Positions 17,327 through 26,639 of a stretch of 64,000 bases of DNA are shown here, piece after piece. The position numbers were made by a program, and so were the translations under genes. The number at the start of each line of letters is the position of its first letter. The first letter of the stretch is position 1. The DNA comes from Streptomyces sp. KMM 9044 (GTDB lineage: Bacteria > Actinomycetota > Actinomycetes > Streptomycetales > Streptomycetaceae). The stretch is from assembly GCF_024701375.2 (NCBI RefSeq), contig NZ_CP113910.1, positions 7,068,001 through 7,132,000 on the forward strand, read 5' to 3'. Under the pieces are notes generated by a model. It saw only the letters and a list, made by a program, of their open reading frames with translations, made no database searches and was not told the DNA's origin.

Positions 17327-18931
17327 CGCCTCCCGGTTCGCGGAGTCCTCCCAGTCGGCGGCCGGGGTCGTCCAACGCAGCGAGAAGCCGCGCCCGCCGC
17401 CCAGCAGGAACCCGCGGCCGAAGGTGCGTACCCGGGAGCCGTCGTCCATCGAGAGCCACTCCATGTCGGCGGCCTCGCGCCTCTGGTACGTGGTCGCGCG
17501 GATCGCGCCGATCCGCTCGTAGCCGGCCGTCTGTTCCAAGGGCGGCTCCACGTCGTCCCGCCACACGGCCACCGGGTCGGTCCCCACCCGCTCGCTGTAG
17601 GTGACCGCGAGGGTGCGGGCGCCGTCGTCCGCGCCGAAGGTGATGCGGTAGGCGAGGTCGGAGACGCGGGAGGTGTCCACGCGCTCGAAGTCCTCGGGAA
17701 GCGCGACGGAGAATCCCTCCGGTGCCCGCAGGACGCGATAACCGGGCGGGAGGTCTCCCGTCCCCGAGGGCGCCGGGGTGGCCGGGGCCGACGGGGGCGG
17801 GGGAGTGCCGGTGGCGGACGGCACGGGTGTCCTTCGGCCGTCCGGGTCACCGGACGGCCCGGATGCCTGGGGCACGTCCGACGGGGCGGCCGGAGCGGAG
17901 GCGGGCGGCACGCTCGGAGTGTCGGTGGCGGACTCGGAGCCGGGCAGCCCCTGGGTGGCCGTGGTGAGCACGGCGACCACAATGGTGACCACGGCCAGGG
18001 TGGTGCCGAGGACCGCCGTCCGTCCGCTTCCGTCGAGGCCGACGGTTCTGAGGAGGGTGGGGTACGCGCGGCGCAGCCGAGGGCGGTTCGACACGGCGTC
18101 AGGGATCGGTCCGGGGTTCTCCGCGAGAACACGGCCGAGCGCCTCGCGGACCACCTGCCGGGGCAGCCGTTCCACCGGGTCCTTGCGCAGCAGCCCCTGG
18201 ACGACCTGGGTGAGCGGTCCCGCGCGCAGGGGCGCGTGTAACGGCAGCCGGTCCACCCCCCTCAGTGTGGCCCCCGGCCGCCCTCGGTCGCGGAAGGGCG
18301 GGCGCCCCTCGGTCATCGTGTGGAGGAGGGCGCCCAGCGCCCACAGGTCCGCCTCGGGCCCGGTCTCCTCCCCGCGGGCCTGCTCCGGCGCAGCGTACGA
18401 CGGAGCCGTGAGCCGCTGGGCCGGGCCGGTGCCCGCCAGGCCGAACCCGGTGACCACGACCGGACCGGTCTCCCGGACGAACACCTGGCCCGGGCCGAGT
18501 TCACCGTGCGTCACGCCCGCGCTGTGCGCGGCGTCCAGCACGTCGAGCAGTTCCAGCCCGATGCGCGCAGCTCGGACGAAGGGGAACGGGCCCTGCTCGG
18601 CCAGGAGTTCGCCGAGGGGAGCGCCGTCGACCCAGGCGGCGGCGGTCCACAGAAAGCCGTTCTCGTCGACGGAGTCGAGGACGGCGGCGATCCGGCCGGG
18701 GCACAGCTGCGTCACCGTTTCGGTCGTACGCAGGACATGGGAGGGGATGTGGGCGCGGGGCCCGTCCTCACCCGGGTCCCCGGGTAGCACGACCTGCGTG
18801 ACCAGGCAGGGGCGGCCCGTCGTGAGGTCGTCGGCGTACCAGCTGACGTGGTGGGTCTCGCGGTGGATGATCTCGACCAGCCGGTACCGCCCGGCGACCG
18901 GCTGATGTGTGGAGACGTGCGTCCTGCCCAT
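17285..18931 (-). CDS. Membrane-anchored Ser/Thr pseudokinase
   Basis: A 548-residue protein: kinase-like domain (1-270), transmembrane helix (~305-326), Pro/Ser/Thr-rich linker, and an extracytoplasmic domain of about 155 residues. The kinase fold is clear (APEQARGEETGPEADLWALG, GRPPF) but catalysis is not: the ATP-binding Lys position lies in CLVTQVV, the HRD motif is HGE (142-144), the catalytic-loop Lys is Gly, and DFG is GFG (162-164). It thus resembles PknB architecture but should not phosphorylate. It may sense cell-wall or envelope signals. ATG 18931 follows GAGGG at good spacing. It overlaps the convergent hydrolase gene by 42 bases. Confidence 0.85.
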   Translation of the reverse strand: MGRTHVSTHQPVAGRYRLVEIIHRETHHVSWYADDLTTGRPCLVTQVVLPGDPGEDGPRAHIPSHVLRTTETVTQLCPGRIAAVLDSVDENGFLWTAAAWVDGAPLGELLAEQGPFPFVRAARIGLELLDVLDAAHSAGVTHGELGPGQVFVRETGPVVVTGFGLAGTGPAQRLTAPSYAAPEQARGEETGPEADLWALGALLHTMTEGRPPFRDRGRPGATLRGVDRLPLHAPLRAGPLTQVVQGLLRKDPVERLPRQVVREALGRVLAENPGPIPDAVSNRPRLRRAYPTLLRTVGLDGSGRTAVLGTTLAVVTIVVAVLTTATQGLPGSESATDTPSVPPASAPAAPSDVPQASGPSGDPDGRRTPVPSATGTPPPPSAPATPAPSGTGDLPPGYRVLRAPEGFSVALPEDFERVDTSRVSDLAYRITFGADDGARTLAVTYSERVGTDPVAVWRDDVEPPLEQTAGYERIGAIRATTYQRREAADMEWLSMDDGSRVRTFGRGFLLGGGRGFSLRWTTPAADWEDSANREALRTFLRTFRPSSD

Positions 18932-19155
18932 GGTCATCCCTCGTCGAAGCCGCTGCTTCCCGCCTTTCCCAGTGGTACGCGGGACCGCACGGCCTCCGTT
19001 CAAGGGGCGGCGCCCGAATCCCGGCTCCGGCGCATTACTGTCCTTCGGTCAAACTCAGGGTGTGTCCCGGAGCCAGGCCTCGAGCCCGGTCCCGCGCCGG
19101 GTGAGGGGCGGACAGGACGTCACGCCCGGGCATCACGGCGACCCGGCCAAAAGGC

Positions 19156-20118
19156 TCAGCGCAGCCCGAAGCGGACCGCCCAGGCGATCATGTCGCCGGT
19201 GGTCGCGTTGCCCCCGCACACCACCAGTCCGATCCTGGCCTCCTCGCCGACCCGCTCCAGCACCCGTCGCGCGGCGGGCAGCAGAGCGCCCGCGGCCGGC
19301 TCCGTCCACACCTTGGCATGGTCCGCCAGGTCGAGCGAACCCCGCACGGCCTCCCGGTCGGATACCACCAGCACCTCGGTGACCAGCGCCGACACATGTT
19401 CGTACGTCAACTGTGACACCGTCGGGGCGCTGAGCGTGGAGACGATCGACGACAGCCCGACCGGCACCGGCCCGCCCGCCGCGAGCGCTTCGGACATCGC
19501 CTGGGCGCCCTCGGTCTCCACACCCCAGATCCGGATCCCGGGCCGCCGCTCCCGCAGTGCCGCCGCCACACCGGAGATCAGCCCGCCGCCCCCGATACTC
19601 ACCAGGACGTCGGTGAGGTCACCGGCGTCGTCGGCGAACTCCAGTCCCACCGTGCCCTGCCCGGCGACCACCACCGGGTCGTCGAAGGGGTGGACGAGGG
19701 TCAGCCCCTCCTGCTGGTACCGCGTCATCAGGGCGAACGCGCCGTCCATGTCGTCGGCCAGCCGCACCGACGCGCCTGCGCTCTCCGCGACCTCCACGGC
19801 CCGTGCGGGCGCCGACCGCGGCATCACCACCGTGGCCTTGACGTCGAGGGCGGCGGCCATGACCGCGACGGCGATCCCGTGATTGCCGCCGCTCACCGCC
19901 ACCACCCCGGCGGCCCGTTCCGCCTCGCTCAGCGACAACAGCTTCGCCACCGCGCCGCGGGCCTTGAACGAGCCGGTGCGCTGCAACAGTTCCAGCTTCG
20001 CCGTGACCGGGGCGCCCAGCAGCGCCGACAGCCCGGGGCTCGGCACCGTCGGCGTCCGTACCACGTGCCCGGCGATCCGCCCGGCCGCGGCCTCGATCTC
20101 CGGCATCCCGATCACCAC
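19156..20118 (-). CDS. Threonine/serine dehydratase-like PLP enzyme
   Basis: A 320-residue fold-type II PLP enzyme. The Schiff-base lysine is in RTGSFKARGA, the phosphate-binding glycine loop is SIGGGGLISG, and substrate-site SGGNHG is present. This matches catabolic threonine dehydratase/serine racemase-type proteins without the C-terminal regulatory ACT domain. Several in-frame starts exist: the GTG at 20118 lies six bases after GGGGAGG and is preferred; ATG at 20106 and 20145 are alternatives. Monocistronic as far as visible. Confidence 0.87.
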   Translation of the reverse strand: MVIGMPEIEAAAGRIAGHVVRTPTVPSPGLSALLGAPVTAKLELLQRTGSFKARGAVAKLLSLSEAERAAGVVAVSGGNHGIAVAVMAAALDVKATVVMPRSAPARAVEVAESAGASVRLADDMDGAFALMTRYQQEGLTLVHPFDDPVVVAGQGTVGLEFADDAGDLTDVLVSIGGGGLISGVAAALRERRPGIRIWGVETEGAQAMSEALAAGGPVPVGLSSIVSTLSAPTVSQLTYEHVSALVTEVLVVSDREAVRGSLDLADHAKVWTEPAAGALLPAARRVLERVGEEARIGLVVCGGNATTGDMIAWAVRFGLR

Positions 20119-20268
20119 AACCACCCTCCCCGGCACGGAGGACATGAACCGTGCCGAGACGAACCTTGACCCGGCCGGACCACCGAGGTCAACACGGTTC
20201 GCCCGGCGGGTCGTGCACACCGCGGGCGCGGCCGCACCGGAAGCCGGAGCGGGGTTCGGGGACGGCCC

Positions 20269-20946
20269 TCAGTGCTGCTGTGCCTTCGACGGCGTGGCCT
20301 CGCTGGGCCGCACGATGACGTACCCCTCGCCCTGCAGCACCAGTTGCACCGCCTCGCCCGAGCCGCCGCGCAGCATCGAACCGAGCGACTGCGAACGGTG
20401 CAGGGTGGTCGACAGGCCCGCCGTCCAGCCGACGATCGCGTCCGTGTCGACGTGGACCGGGTACTGCGGGGAGACCGGGAGGACCAGCGGGTCGCCCTCG
20501 CACACCAGACCCAGCAGGCCGTGTCCCGTGAAGACGCTGTTGAACAGACCGCCACCGGTGATGCCGGCGCCTTTCACGGTCGTGATGCGGTACGACAGCG
20601 TGGAGTCGAAGCACAGGACGTTGCGGCCGTTGACGGTGAACTCGTCGCCGGGTTCGACCTGGACGATGAAGCAGTTCTGCGCCTCGTGCGCGAACCAGGC
20701 CTCGCCCTGCCCCCGCACCGCCATCAGCGGCAGACCCTCGCCGGTCACCGCGCGCTTGAGCATGCCGCCCACGCCCTGGCCCTTGCGCTCGAACTGGAGC
20801 CCGCCGCGGTAGGCGATCATCGCGCCCTGCCGGGCGTGCATCTCACCTTCGACCACGTAGCGGATGCATTTGGCGTTCTCGACCGTCATACCCGGGGCCG
20901 AGGCGGGCTGCACCATGTGCTGGCTGGAAAACAGATCACCCTTCAT
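20269..20946 (-). CDS. AIM24-family protein
   Basis: A 225-residue protein of the AIM24/TIGR00266 family, beta-helical proteins of unknown biochemical role that are common beside TerD-type genes in Streptomyces. Typical stretches: MIAYRGGLQFERKGQG, KRAVTGEGLPLMAVRGQGE, WFAHEAQNCFIVQVEPGDE and GLLGLVCEGDPLVLPV. No signal peptide or membrane segment is present. The start at 20946 is the first codon giving the family N-terminus. It sits just downstream of the interrupted TerD-CAP gene on the same strand. Confidence 0.88.
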   Translation of the reverse strand: MKGDLFSSQHMVQPASAPGMTVENAKCIRYVVEGEMHARQGAMIAYRGGLQFERKGQGVGGMLKRAVTGEGLPLMAVRGQGEAWFAHEAQNCFIVQVEPGDEFTVNGRNVLCFDSTLSYRITTVKGAGITGGGLFNSVFTGHGLLGLVCEGDPLVLPVSPQYPVHVDTDAIVGWTAGLSTTLHRSQSLGSMLRGGSGEAVQLVLQGEGYVIVRPSEATPSKAQQH

Positions 20947-21004
20947 GCAGGCATCCTCACCCGGAGGGACCCCGTCCGCCAAGATCCGGGGCCGCCTCCG
21001 CGTT

Positions 21005-22333
21005 CTATGCCCCGAAGAGCGGGGTCCAGTACGTGCCGGCGCGCCCGCCGCCCGCGCAGCCGACGCCGATGTGGGTGAAGGCGGGCTTGAGGATGTTGGC
21101 ACGGTGCCCTGGGCTGTTCATCCACCTCTCCACCACCTCGGCGGCCGAGCGCTGACCGCAGGCTATGTTCTCGCCGGTGGTCCGGCGCGCGGAGCCTGCG
21201 GCGGCGGCCCGGTCCCAGGGCCGGCCGCCGCCGGGAGCGGTGTGCGAGTAGAATTCGCGGGCCACCATGTCGGCGCCGTGCGCCTGCGCGGCCGTGACGA
21301 GCGGCGAGTCGACGGCCAGTGGCGGCAGCCCGGCCCGGGTGCGCTCACGGTTGGTGCGGTCGACGACATCCGTCACCGTGCCCGGGCCAGGCCGGCCGGG
21401 GTGAGCGGGGCGGCCCACAGCGCCGTCCAGTAGACGTCACCGGCGGGGCCGCCGCCTGCGTGCGCCAGGCCCGCGTGGGTGAGGGCGGGGCCGTGCAGGG
21501 TGCGCCGGGAGGGCTCGTTGCGCAGGCAGTGGGCGACGAACTCGGCGGGGGTGCGCGGACCGGACACCAGATGCTCGCCGGCGGTCAGATACGTGGAGCG
21601 GGCGGCGACGACCCGCTGGTGGACGGAGACACCGTCCCGGCTCTCGACGGCGAGGTGCCGCTGTGCCGCCATGGGCGCGGGCCGCCGACATCAGCCGCGC
21701 GTCGAGCGCGACCGGCGGTGAACCCGCCTCGGCCCGAGCGGAGTTGACCGGGCCGAGGAAGCCCGCCGGACCGGGGACGGCCGACGGCGCTGCGGCGGCC
21801 GGAACCCCGGCCGTTCCGGCCGCCCCGAAGCTCCCGCCCGTCCCTGTCTCCTCCTCGTCGAGCACGTCGACGCCGGAGTCCCGGGCCAGACAGGCCAGTC
21901 CGCCGGCGTATCCCTGGCCGAGGGCGCGCAGCCTCCAGCCCTCGCCGCGCCGGTAGATCTCCGCGAGAAGCAGCACCGAATCCTGCCGGGGCCGCGCCGG
22001 CGAGAACCGGGCGAGGGAGCGCCCGCCGGCGTCGGTGACCTGGAGGACGGGCGGGGGCGGGTCGCTCAGCGAGGCGGCGGGGTCGGCGGCGCTGACGGCC
22101 ACCGTGCCCCGGACTGCGCCGGGCCGCAGGGCGCGCGGATCGACGGTGAGCGTGTCGCCGTGCAGGAGGGCGCCGGGGGCGGAGGGATGGTTGAGGAAGA
22201 CGAAGTCGGCGTCGTCCCGGACCCTTCCGCCGTCATCCGTGATCAGCGCGGACACGTCGTAGGGGCCCGGCACCCGGACTGTCACCGTGCCACCCGGAAG
22301 GGCGGAATTGCCGCCGGGGACCAACTCGCTCAT
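21005..22333 (-). pseudogene. TerD-CAP-CAP protein broken by two frameshifts
   Basis: An ancestral 442-codon gene is still traceable. Frame 1 from 22333 encodes a TerD domain (LVPGGNSALPGG, SVLLLAEIYRRGEGWRLRALG, GLACLARDSGVDVLD) and the start of a CAP domain (ARLMSAARAH). At 21670-21673 the frame shifts; a second frame carries the rest of the first CAP domain (RHLAVESRDGVSVHQRV, EHLVSGPRTPAEF, LTHAGLAHAG) to a stop at 21373. Frame 1 then resumes with the second CAP domain (DVVDRTNRERTRAGLPPL, HTAPGGGRPWDRA, SPGHRANILKPAFTHIG) to 21005. TerD proteins bind calcium in tellurite and stress resistance modules. Frame 1 alone stops at 21437. Confidence 0.75.
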
Positions 22334-22439
22334 CACACCGCCCTGCTGTCGTCAGCCGTCAGGGGTCCTTCGTCGTCACGGACCGGTGAGGGGCGTCCGG
22401 ACAACGGTCGGCGACGGGCGCGGGTTCCCGGGAGATCGG

Positions 22440-23160
22440 CCGACCCTTGACGCAGAAGGCGGACTCCAGTGTGCTCATCACCGGGCGTCGTTCGAGGCGG
22501 TGGCGAGCGCGGTGAGGCCGCGACCGCCGTCCCTCGAGGTGAACGCGTAGGTGCAGCAGCCCCGGACGGCACCGGTGTGCCCGTACACGGGGAGACTCCG
22601 CACGGCAGATCGCGGCGCCGCAGCCCCGGCCCTTACGCCTGACCGTGCCCGCGGGCACCCGGCGCTGCATCTGCTCCGGGCCGGCCGGCGAGCGGCACCG
22701 ACAGGAAGGTGTTGAGGTCCCGTGTGCGCGAGACGACGGCGCCCGCGCGCTCCGCGCCCAGGCCACCATCTGCTCGGTGGCGTCGACGAGTGCCGTCGCC
22801 GGTGCGTCCGGAGTGAGGCAACCGTGCGTGTTGCTGCCGGGGATCGTGGTGCGGGGGTGCGGGTGGGACGTGTCGCTCAGCCCGGGCGGATCGACGGTCC
22901 GGCCGCCGTACCCGGTCGCGAGGGAGCGGCCGGTCGGCTTCCCGATGAGCAGGCCCGCGACGACGAAGTTGGTGCTGGAGCAACTGTGGGCGCCGCCGGG
23001 GCGGTGGAACTCCGGCGACGGTTCCACCGGCCGGCTCAGGGTGAGGGTCTTCGTGTGGACCGCCCCGAAACCGGGCACCGTCCGTACGAACAGGTCGTTG
23101 CTGCAGTCGTACAGACCGCTGCGGTGGCTCAGCACATGCACGTAGCCCCGGGACACCGCG
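22440..23160 (-). pseudogene. D-Ala-D-Ala carboxypeptidase-like relic
   Basis: Minus-strand frames carry pieces of a secreted serine hydrolase of the DD-carboxypeptidase type: HVLSHRSGLYDC, then NDLFVRTVPGFGAVHTKT, CSSTNFVVAGLLIGKPTGRS and LTPDAPATALVDATEQMVAW. A second frame gives RTRDLNTFLSVPLAGR and a third VYGHTGAVRGCCTYAFTSRD with TALATASNDAR (the region of the HTG motif). At least three frame changes and the missing N-terminal SxxK region show that it is dead. The adjacent universal stress gene starts at 23310 on the other strand. Confidence 0.65.
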
Positions 23161-23309
23161 CGGCTCAGGCGTCGCGTGAGGAGAGCACGCAGAACCCGTC
23201 GCCTTCCGGGTCGGCCGCGTCCACCGCTACCTGCTCCCGGGCCGAAGTCATGGAGGCAGGTCAGGGAAGACTGGACCGCGCGTAGTGGACACGACACAGG
23301 AGGAACCGC

Positions 23310-24182
23310 ATGACACGCCCGATCACGGCAGGGGTCGACGGAACCGAGGAGAGCCTTGCCGGACTGGCCTGGGCGGCGAGGGAAGCGGTCCGCCGGGGGC
23401 GGCCGTTGCGGGTGGTGCACGCCTGGCGCTTCCAGACGCACGAGACGGTCGACGCAGGAGACGCCGACACCCAGGAGCGGTGGGTGCGTGAGGCAGTGAC
23501 CGAGTCGGTCCGCCGGGCCACCGGACGGCACTCCACGCTCGCGGTGACCACCGACGTCCTGGAAGGGGACGCCGTCGAGGCTCTGACCGGTGCCGCCGAG
23601 GGCGCCGAGACGCTGGTGCTCGGTTCCCGCGGGCACGGGCAGATCGTGGGCTTTCTGGTCGGCTCGGTCGGTCAGCAGGTGATCGTCGAGGCCCGGCGGC
23701 CGGTGGTGTTCGTACGAGCCGGGGACACCACGTCCGGCGAGGTGGCCGGGCGGGAGGTCGTCGTCGGCCAGCAGGGCGACCCGAAGGACAGCGCGGCCGC
23801 GCTGGAATTCGCCTTCGAGGCCGCCGCCGCGCGGGGTGCCACCCTGCGGGCCGTGCGGGCCTGGGCCCTGCCGCCGATGTTCGCCTACAGCCCCGACATG
23901 CTGCGGCTCATGGACGAGGCGGGGGGCCTGGAGCCGTACGAGCAGAAGTCCCTGTCGGACGCCCTCGCACCGTTGCGCGAGCGCTACCCGCAGGTGCGCG
24001 TCGTCGAGCACGTGGAGATGGGCAGTGCCGGGCAGGTGCTGCTGTCGGTGTCCGGCACGGCCCAACTGCTGGTCGTCGGCCGTCGTGCGCGCCGCAGCGC
24101 CGTCGGCGCCCGGATCGGCTCGGTCGCCCACGGCGTCCTGCACCACGCGGACTGCCCGGTGGCGGTGGTACCGCACGACTGA
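23310..24182 (+). CDS. Universal stress protein, two UspA domains
   Basis: A 290-residue tandem UspA protein. Domain 1 (1-140) ends with the ATP-binding pattern VLGSRGHGQIVGFLVGSV..VVFV. Domain 2 (150-290) carries a modified form, VVGRRARRSAVGARIGSVAHGVL..CPVAVVP. Such proteins bind ATP and accumulate under stress or hypoxia in actinobacteria. The start at 23310 follows CAGGAGGAACCGC, a very strong ribosome site. It stands alone between a carboxypeptidase relic and DUF4032, both on the other strand. Confidence 0.95.
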   Translation: MTRPITAGVDGTEESLAGLAWAAREAVRRGRPLRVVHAWRFQTHETVDAGDADTQERWVREAVTESVRRATGRHSTLAVTTDVLEGDAVEALTGAAEGAETLVLGSRGHGQIVGFLVGSVGQQVIVEARRPVVFVRAGDTTSGEVAGREVVVGQQGDPKDSAAALEFAFEAAAARGATLRAVRAWALPPMFAYSPDMLRLMDEAGGLEPYEQKSLSDALAPLRERYPQVRVVEHVEMGSAGQVLLSVSGTAQLLVVGRRARRSAVGARIGSVAHGVLHHADCPVAVVPHD

Positions 24183-24224
24183 CCCGGCAGGTTTCGGCCG
24201 CACCGGTCCTCCCGGCCGCCCGGC

Positions 24225-25460
24225 TCAGTCGGTCGTGGGCCGCAGTGTCTCCCGGGCCCTGGGCAGGATGTTCCTGACGTAGTCCTCGACCGCGGTGCCG
24301 AGACCGATGTCGTGCTGGGCCCGCTCGGACAGGTACCAGCGGTGCTCGAGGAGTTCGTGGTAGATCTCGGCCGCGTCCATCGGACCGCGGAGTCCGGGTG
24401 GCACGGCACGCACGGTAGGGCGGAACACCTCCCGCACCCAGCGGTGGGCGAGGACCTCCGGGCGGGCGCCCGGCAGGCTGCCGTCGGGGACGTGGTCGTC
24501 CTGGGTGGCCATCCAGCTCTCCAGGTCGTTCAGCAGCCGCCTGGCCTGGTTCTCCTCGGCGTCCAGCCCGGTCAGGCGCAGCAGCTGGCGCTGGTGGTGC
24601 CCGGCATCGACGACCTTCGGCACGAAGGTGACCGTGTCGCCGTTGGAGGCGTGCTCGATCTGCATCTCGGCCACGTCGAAACCCAGGTCGTTCAGGCGGC
24701 GGATCCGGCGCTCGATGTAGTGGTACTTGCCCGCCGGGTAGACGGAGGTGCGGGTCAGCTCGCGCCAGAGGTCCTCGTAGCGGGCGCAGATCTCGGTGCC
24801 GAACTCGACGGGGTCCACGGACGGGTGCAGTGCCCCGGAGGCCTCCAGGTCGAGCAGCTCGCCGCTGATGTTCACGCGGGCGAGGTCCAGGTCGTACGCG
24901 CGCTGGCCGGGGCTCAGCTCCGGGTGCAGCTCACCGGTCTCGGCGTCCACCAGATAGGCGGCGTAGGCGCCTGCGTCCCGCCGGAACAGCGTGTTGGACA
25001 GCGAACAGTCGCCCCACGCGAACCCGGCGAGATGCAGCCTCACCAGGAGCACGGCGAGCGCGTCCATCAGCCGGTGCATGGTCGCCGGGCGCAGCGTCGT
25101 CTCGAACATCGACCGGTACGGCATCGACCCGCCGAGGTGCCGGGTGACCAGCACGCTCTCCAGCGGCTCCCCGCCCGTGCCCGCGCGGCCGGTGACCACG
25201 GCGAGCGGGTCCACCGCGGGGATGCCGATCCGGTCCAGGTCGCGCAGCAGCTCGTACTCGCGCAGCGCGGGCCGCCGGGCGAGTTCCTTGACGGCGATCA
25301 CCTCGTCACCGGCGCGGGCGTAGCGCACCACGTGCCGGGAGATACCGCGCGGCAGCGGTACCAGGTACCGCTCGGGCCACTCCTGGAGCGACAGATGCCA
25401 GGGCAGTTCCAGCAGGAGCGCGGGGTGCTCCGGGTTGGTCGCGCTGATCTGCAGGGCCAT
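24225..25460 (-). CDS. DUF4032 kinase-like protein
   Basis: A 411-residue protein of the DUF4032 family, which carries a divergent lipopolysaccharide-kinase/RIO-like fold. Kinase-like features are VIAVKELARRPALREYELLRDL with the putative ATP-binding Lys, HLAGFAWGDCSLSNTLFRRD as catalytic loop (Asp..Asn) and YLVDAETGE as the metal-binding Asp. The second half (about residues 190-400) is family-specific. The substrate is unknown. The ATG at 25460 begins MALQISATNPEH. It is convergent with the universal stress gene. Confidence 0.88.
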   Translation of the reverse strand: MALQISATNPEHPALLLELPWHLSLQEWPERYLVPLPRGISRHVVRYARAGDEVIAVKELARRPALREYELLRDLDRIGIPAVDPLAVVTGRAGTGGEPLESVLVTRHLGGSMPYRSMFETTLRPATMHRLMDALAVLLVRLHLAGFAWGDCSLSNTLFRRDAGAYAAYLVDAETGELHPELSPGQRAYDLDLARVNISGELLDLEASGALHPSVDPVEFGTEICARYEDLWRELTRTSVYPAGKYHYIERRIRRLNDLGFDVAEMQIEHASNGDTVTFVPKVVDAGHHQRQLLRLTGLDAEENQARRLLNDLESWMATQDDHVPDGSLPGARPEVLAHRWVREVFRPTVRAVPPGLRGPMDAAEIYHELLEHRWYLSERAQHDIGLGTAVEDYVRNILPRARETLRPTTD

Positions 25461-25531
25461 GGCTCGGGTGTCCTCGTTTCATGGGCGGCCGTCTCCGGTG
25501 TGATCGTCGCACCGGTGATCGTCCCCTCAGC

Positions 25532-26278
25532 CTATTGCGCGCGTTCGCGGGCCAGCTCCGCCGCCTCCTTCAGGGGACCCCGGTGCGCGGGGCCGTGTCC
25601 GGGCAGTGTCAGGTCGCCCTCCAGCTTGGCCAGGATGCCCAGCGACTCGAGGGCTGTGGCCCGCTCGTGGTGGAACATGCGGGGCAGCAACTGCGGTCCG
25701 TCGATCCGGGAGGTCGGGTGGGCACTCACCAGGGCGTCGCCGGACACCACTGTCCCGATGTCCGGGAGATGGAAGACGCAGTGCCCGTCCGTGTGGCCGG
25801 GTGTGTGCACGGGGACCGGCCGGCCGGGCAGGTCCAGCGGGCCGGGCCGCAAGAACGGCTCGGGTGCGGCGACCGGCACGTGCGCCGTGCCGCCGGAGCG
25901 CACCACGTGCAGTGCCCAGGGCAGCACACCCGGCCGCCAGCTGTTGCGCAGCACCTGCCCGATGGTCACCTGGTGCAGGAAGTCCCGCCGGGCGTGGGGG
26001 ACTTCGGCCTCGTGCGTGTACACGGGCATGCCGTACGTGGCCCGCAGGTACTCGGCGGAGCCCAAGTGGTCCGTGTGGGCGTGGGTGATGAGGACGGCCG
26101 CGACCGACTCCGGTGAACTGCCCACCTCCGCAAGGGAGGCGAGGAGCTGTCCGCGGTCGCCCGGGTACCCGGTGTCGATCAGTGTGACGGCGTCCCCCTC
26201 CTGGATGATCACCCAGTTGGTGTTCGAGCCGTGCACCAGGTGGGTGCCGTCGGCCACCTGCCGTACCGCTGCGCGCAT
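25532..26278 (-). CDS. Metallo-beta-lactamase-fold hydrolase
   Basis: A 248-residue MBL-fold enzyme. The zinc motif HxHxDH is THAHTDHLG at about residue 70. Further ligands are HTPGHTDGHCVF and the C-terminal GHGPAHRG, with Asp in VVSGDALVS. It is of the glyoxalase II/lactonase-like group; the substrate cannot be told. The start at 26278 (MRAAVRQVADGTHLVHGSNT) is chosen because homologues begin near there; an ATG at 26356 would add 26 residues. It follows an alkB relic on the same strand. Confidence 0.9.
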   Translation of the reverse strand: MRAAVRQVADGTHLVHGSNTNWVIIQEGDAVTLIDTGYPGDRGQLLASLAEVGSSPESVAAVLITHAHTDHLGSAEYLRATYGMPVYTHEAEVPHARRDFLHQVTIGQVLRNSWRPGVLPWALHVVRSGGTAHVPVAAPEPFLRPGPLDLPGRPVPVHTPGHTDGHCVFHLPDIGTVVSGDALVSAHPTSRIDGPQLLPRMFHHERATALESLGILAKLEGDLTLPGHGPAHRGPLKEAAELARERAQ

Positions 26279-26639
26279 GATCGTCCCGAGTGCGTCGTTC
26301 CTGTCGGAGCCACCAGGAAAGCAGATCAGGGCGTCGACGGATACGGTTCCGGTCATGTCGCAGCCGGGCCGGGGGCGCGGTGCGCATCCCGAGCAGGAAG
26401 CGCACCGCCGGGGTTCCGCACACCCCGAACTCGTGGGCGGCGAGAACGACGGCCGGTGAGGAGGCCGTGATCGCCGCTTCTTGACGGCCGCCGGAACGGA
26501 CCGGCCGACCGCTCCGTGGGCGAAGGCGACCACGTTCGGCCGGTGCGGCACGCACGACGGCAGCGCGGCAAGCGGCCCCGGCCCGGGCGTCGGCCGGTCG
26601 TCCGGCGTCCGTGCTCAGGGCACACGCACAGCCGGGGGC

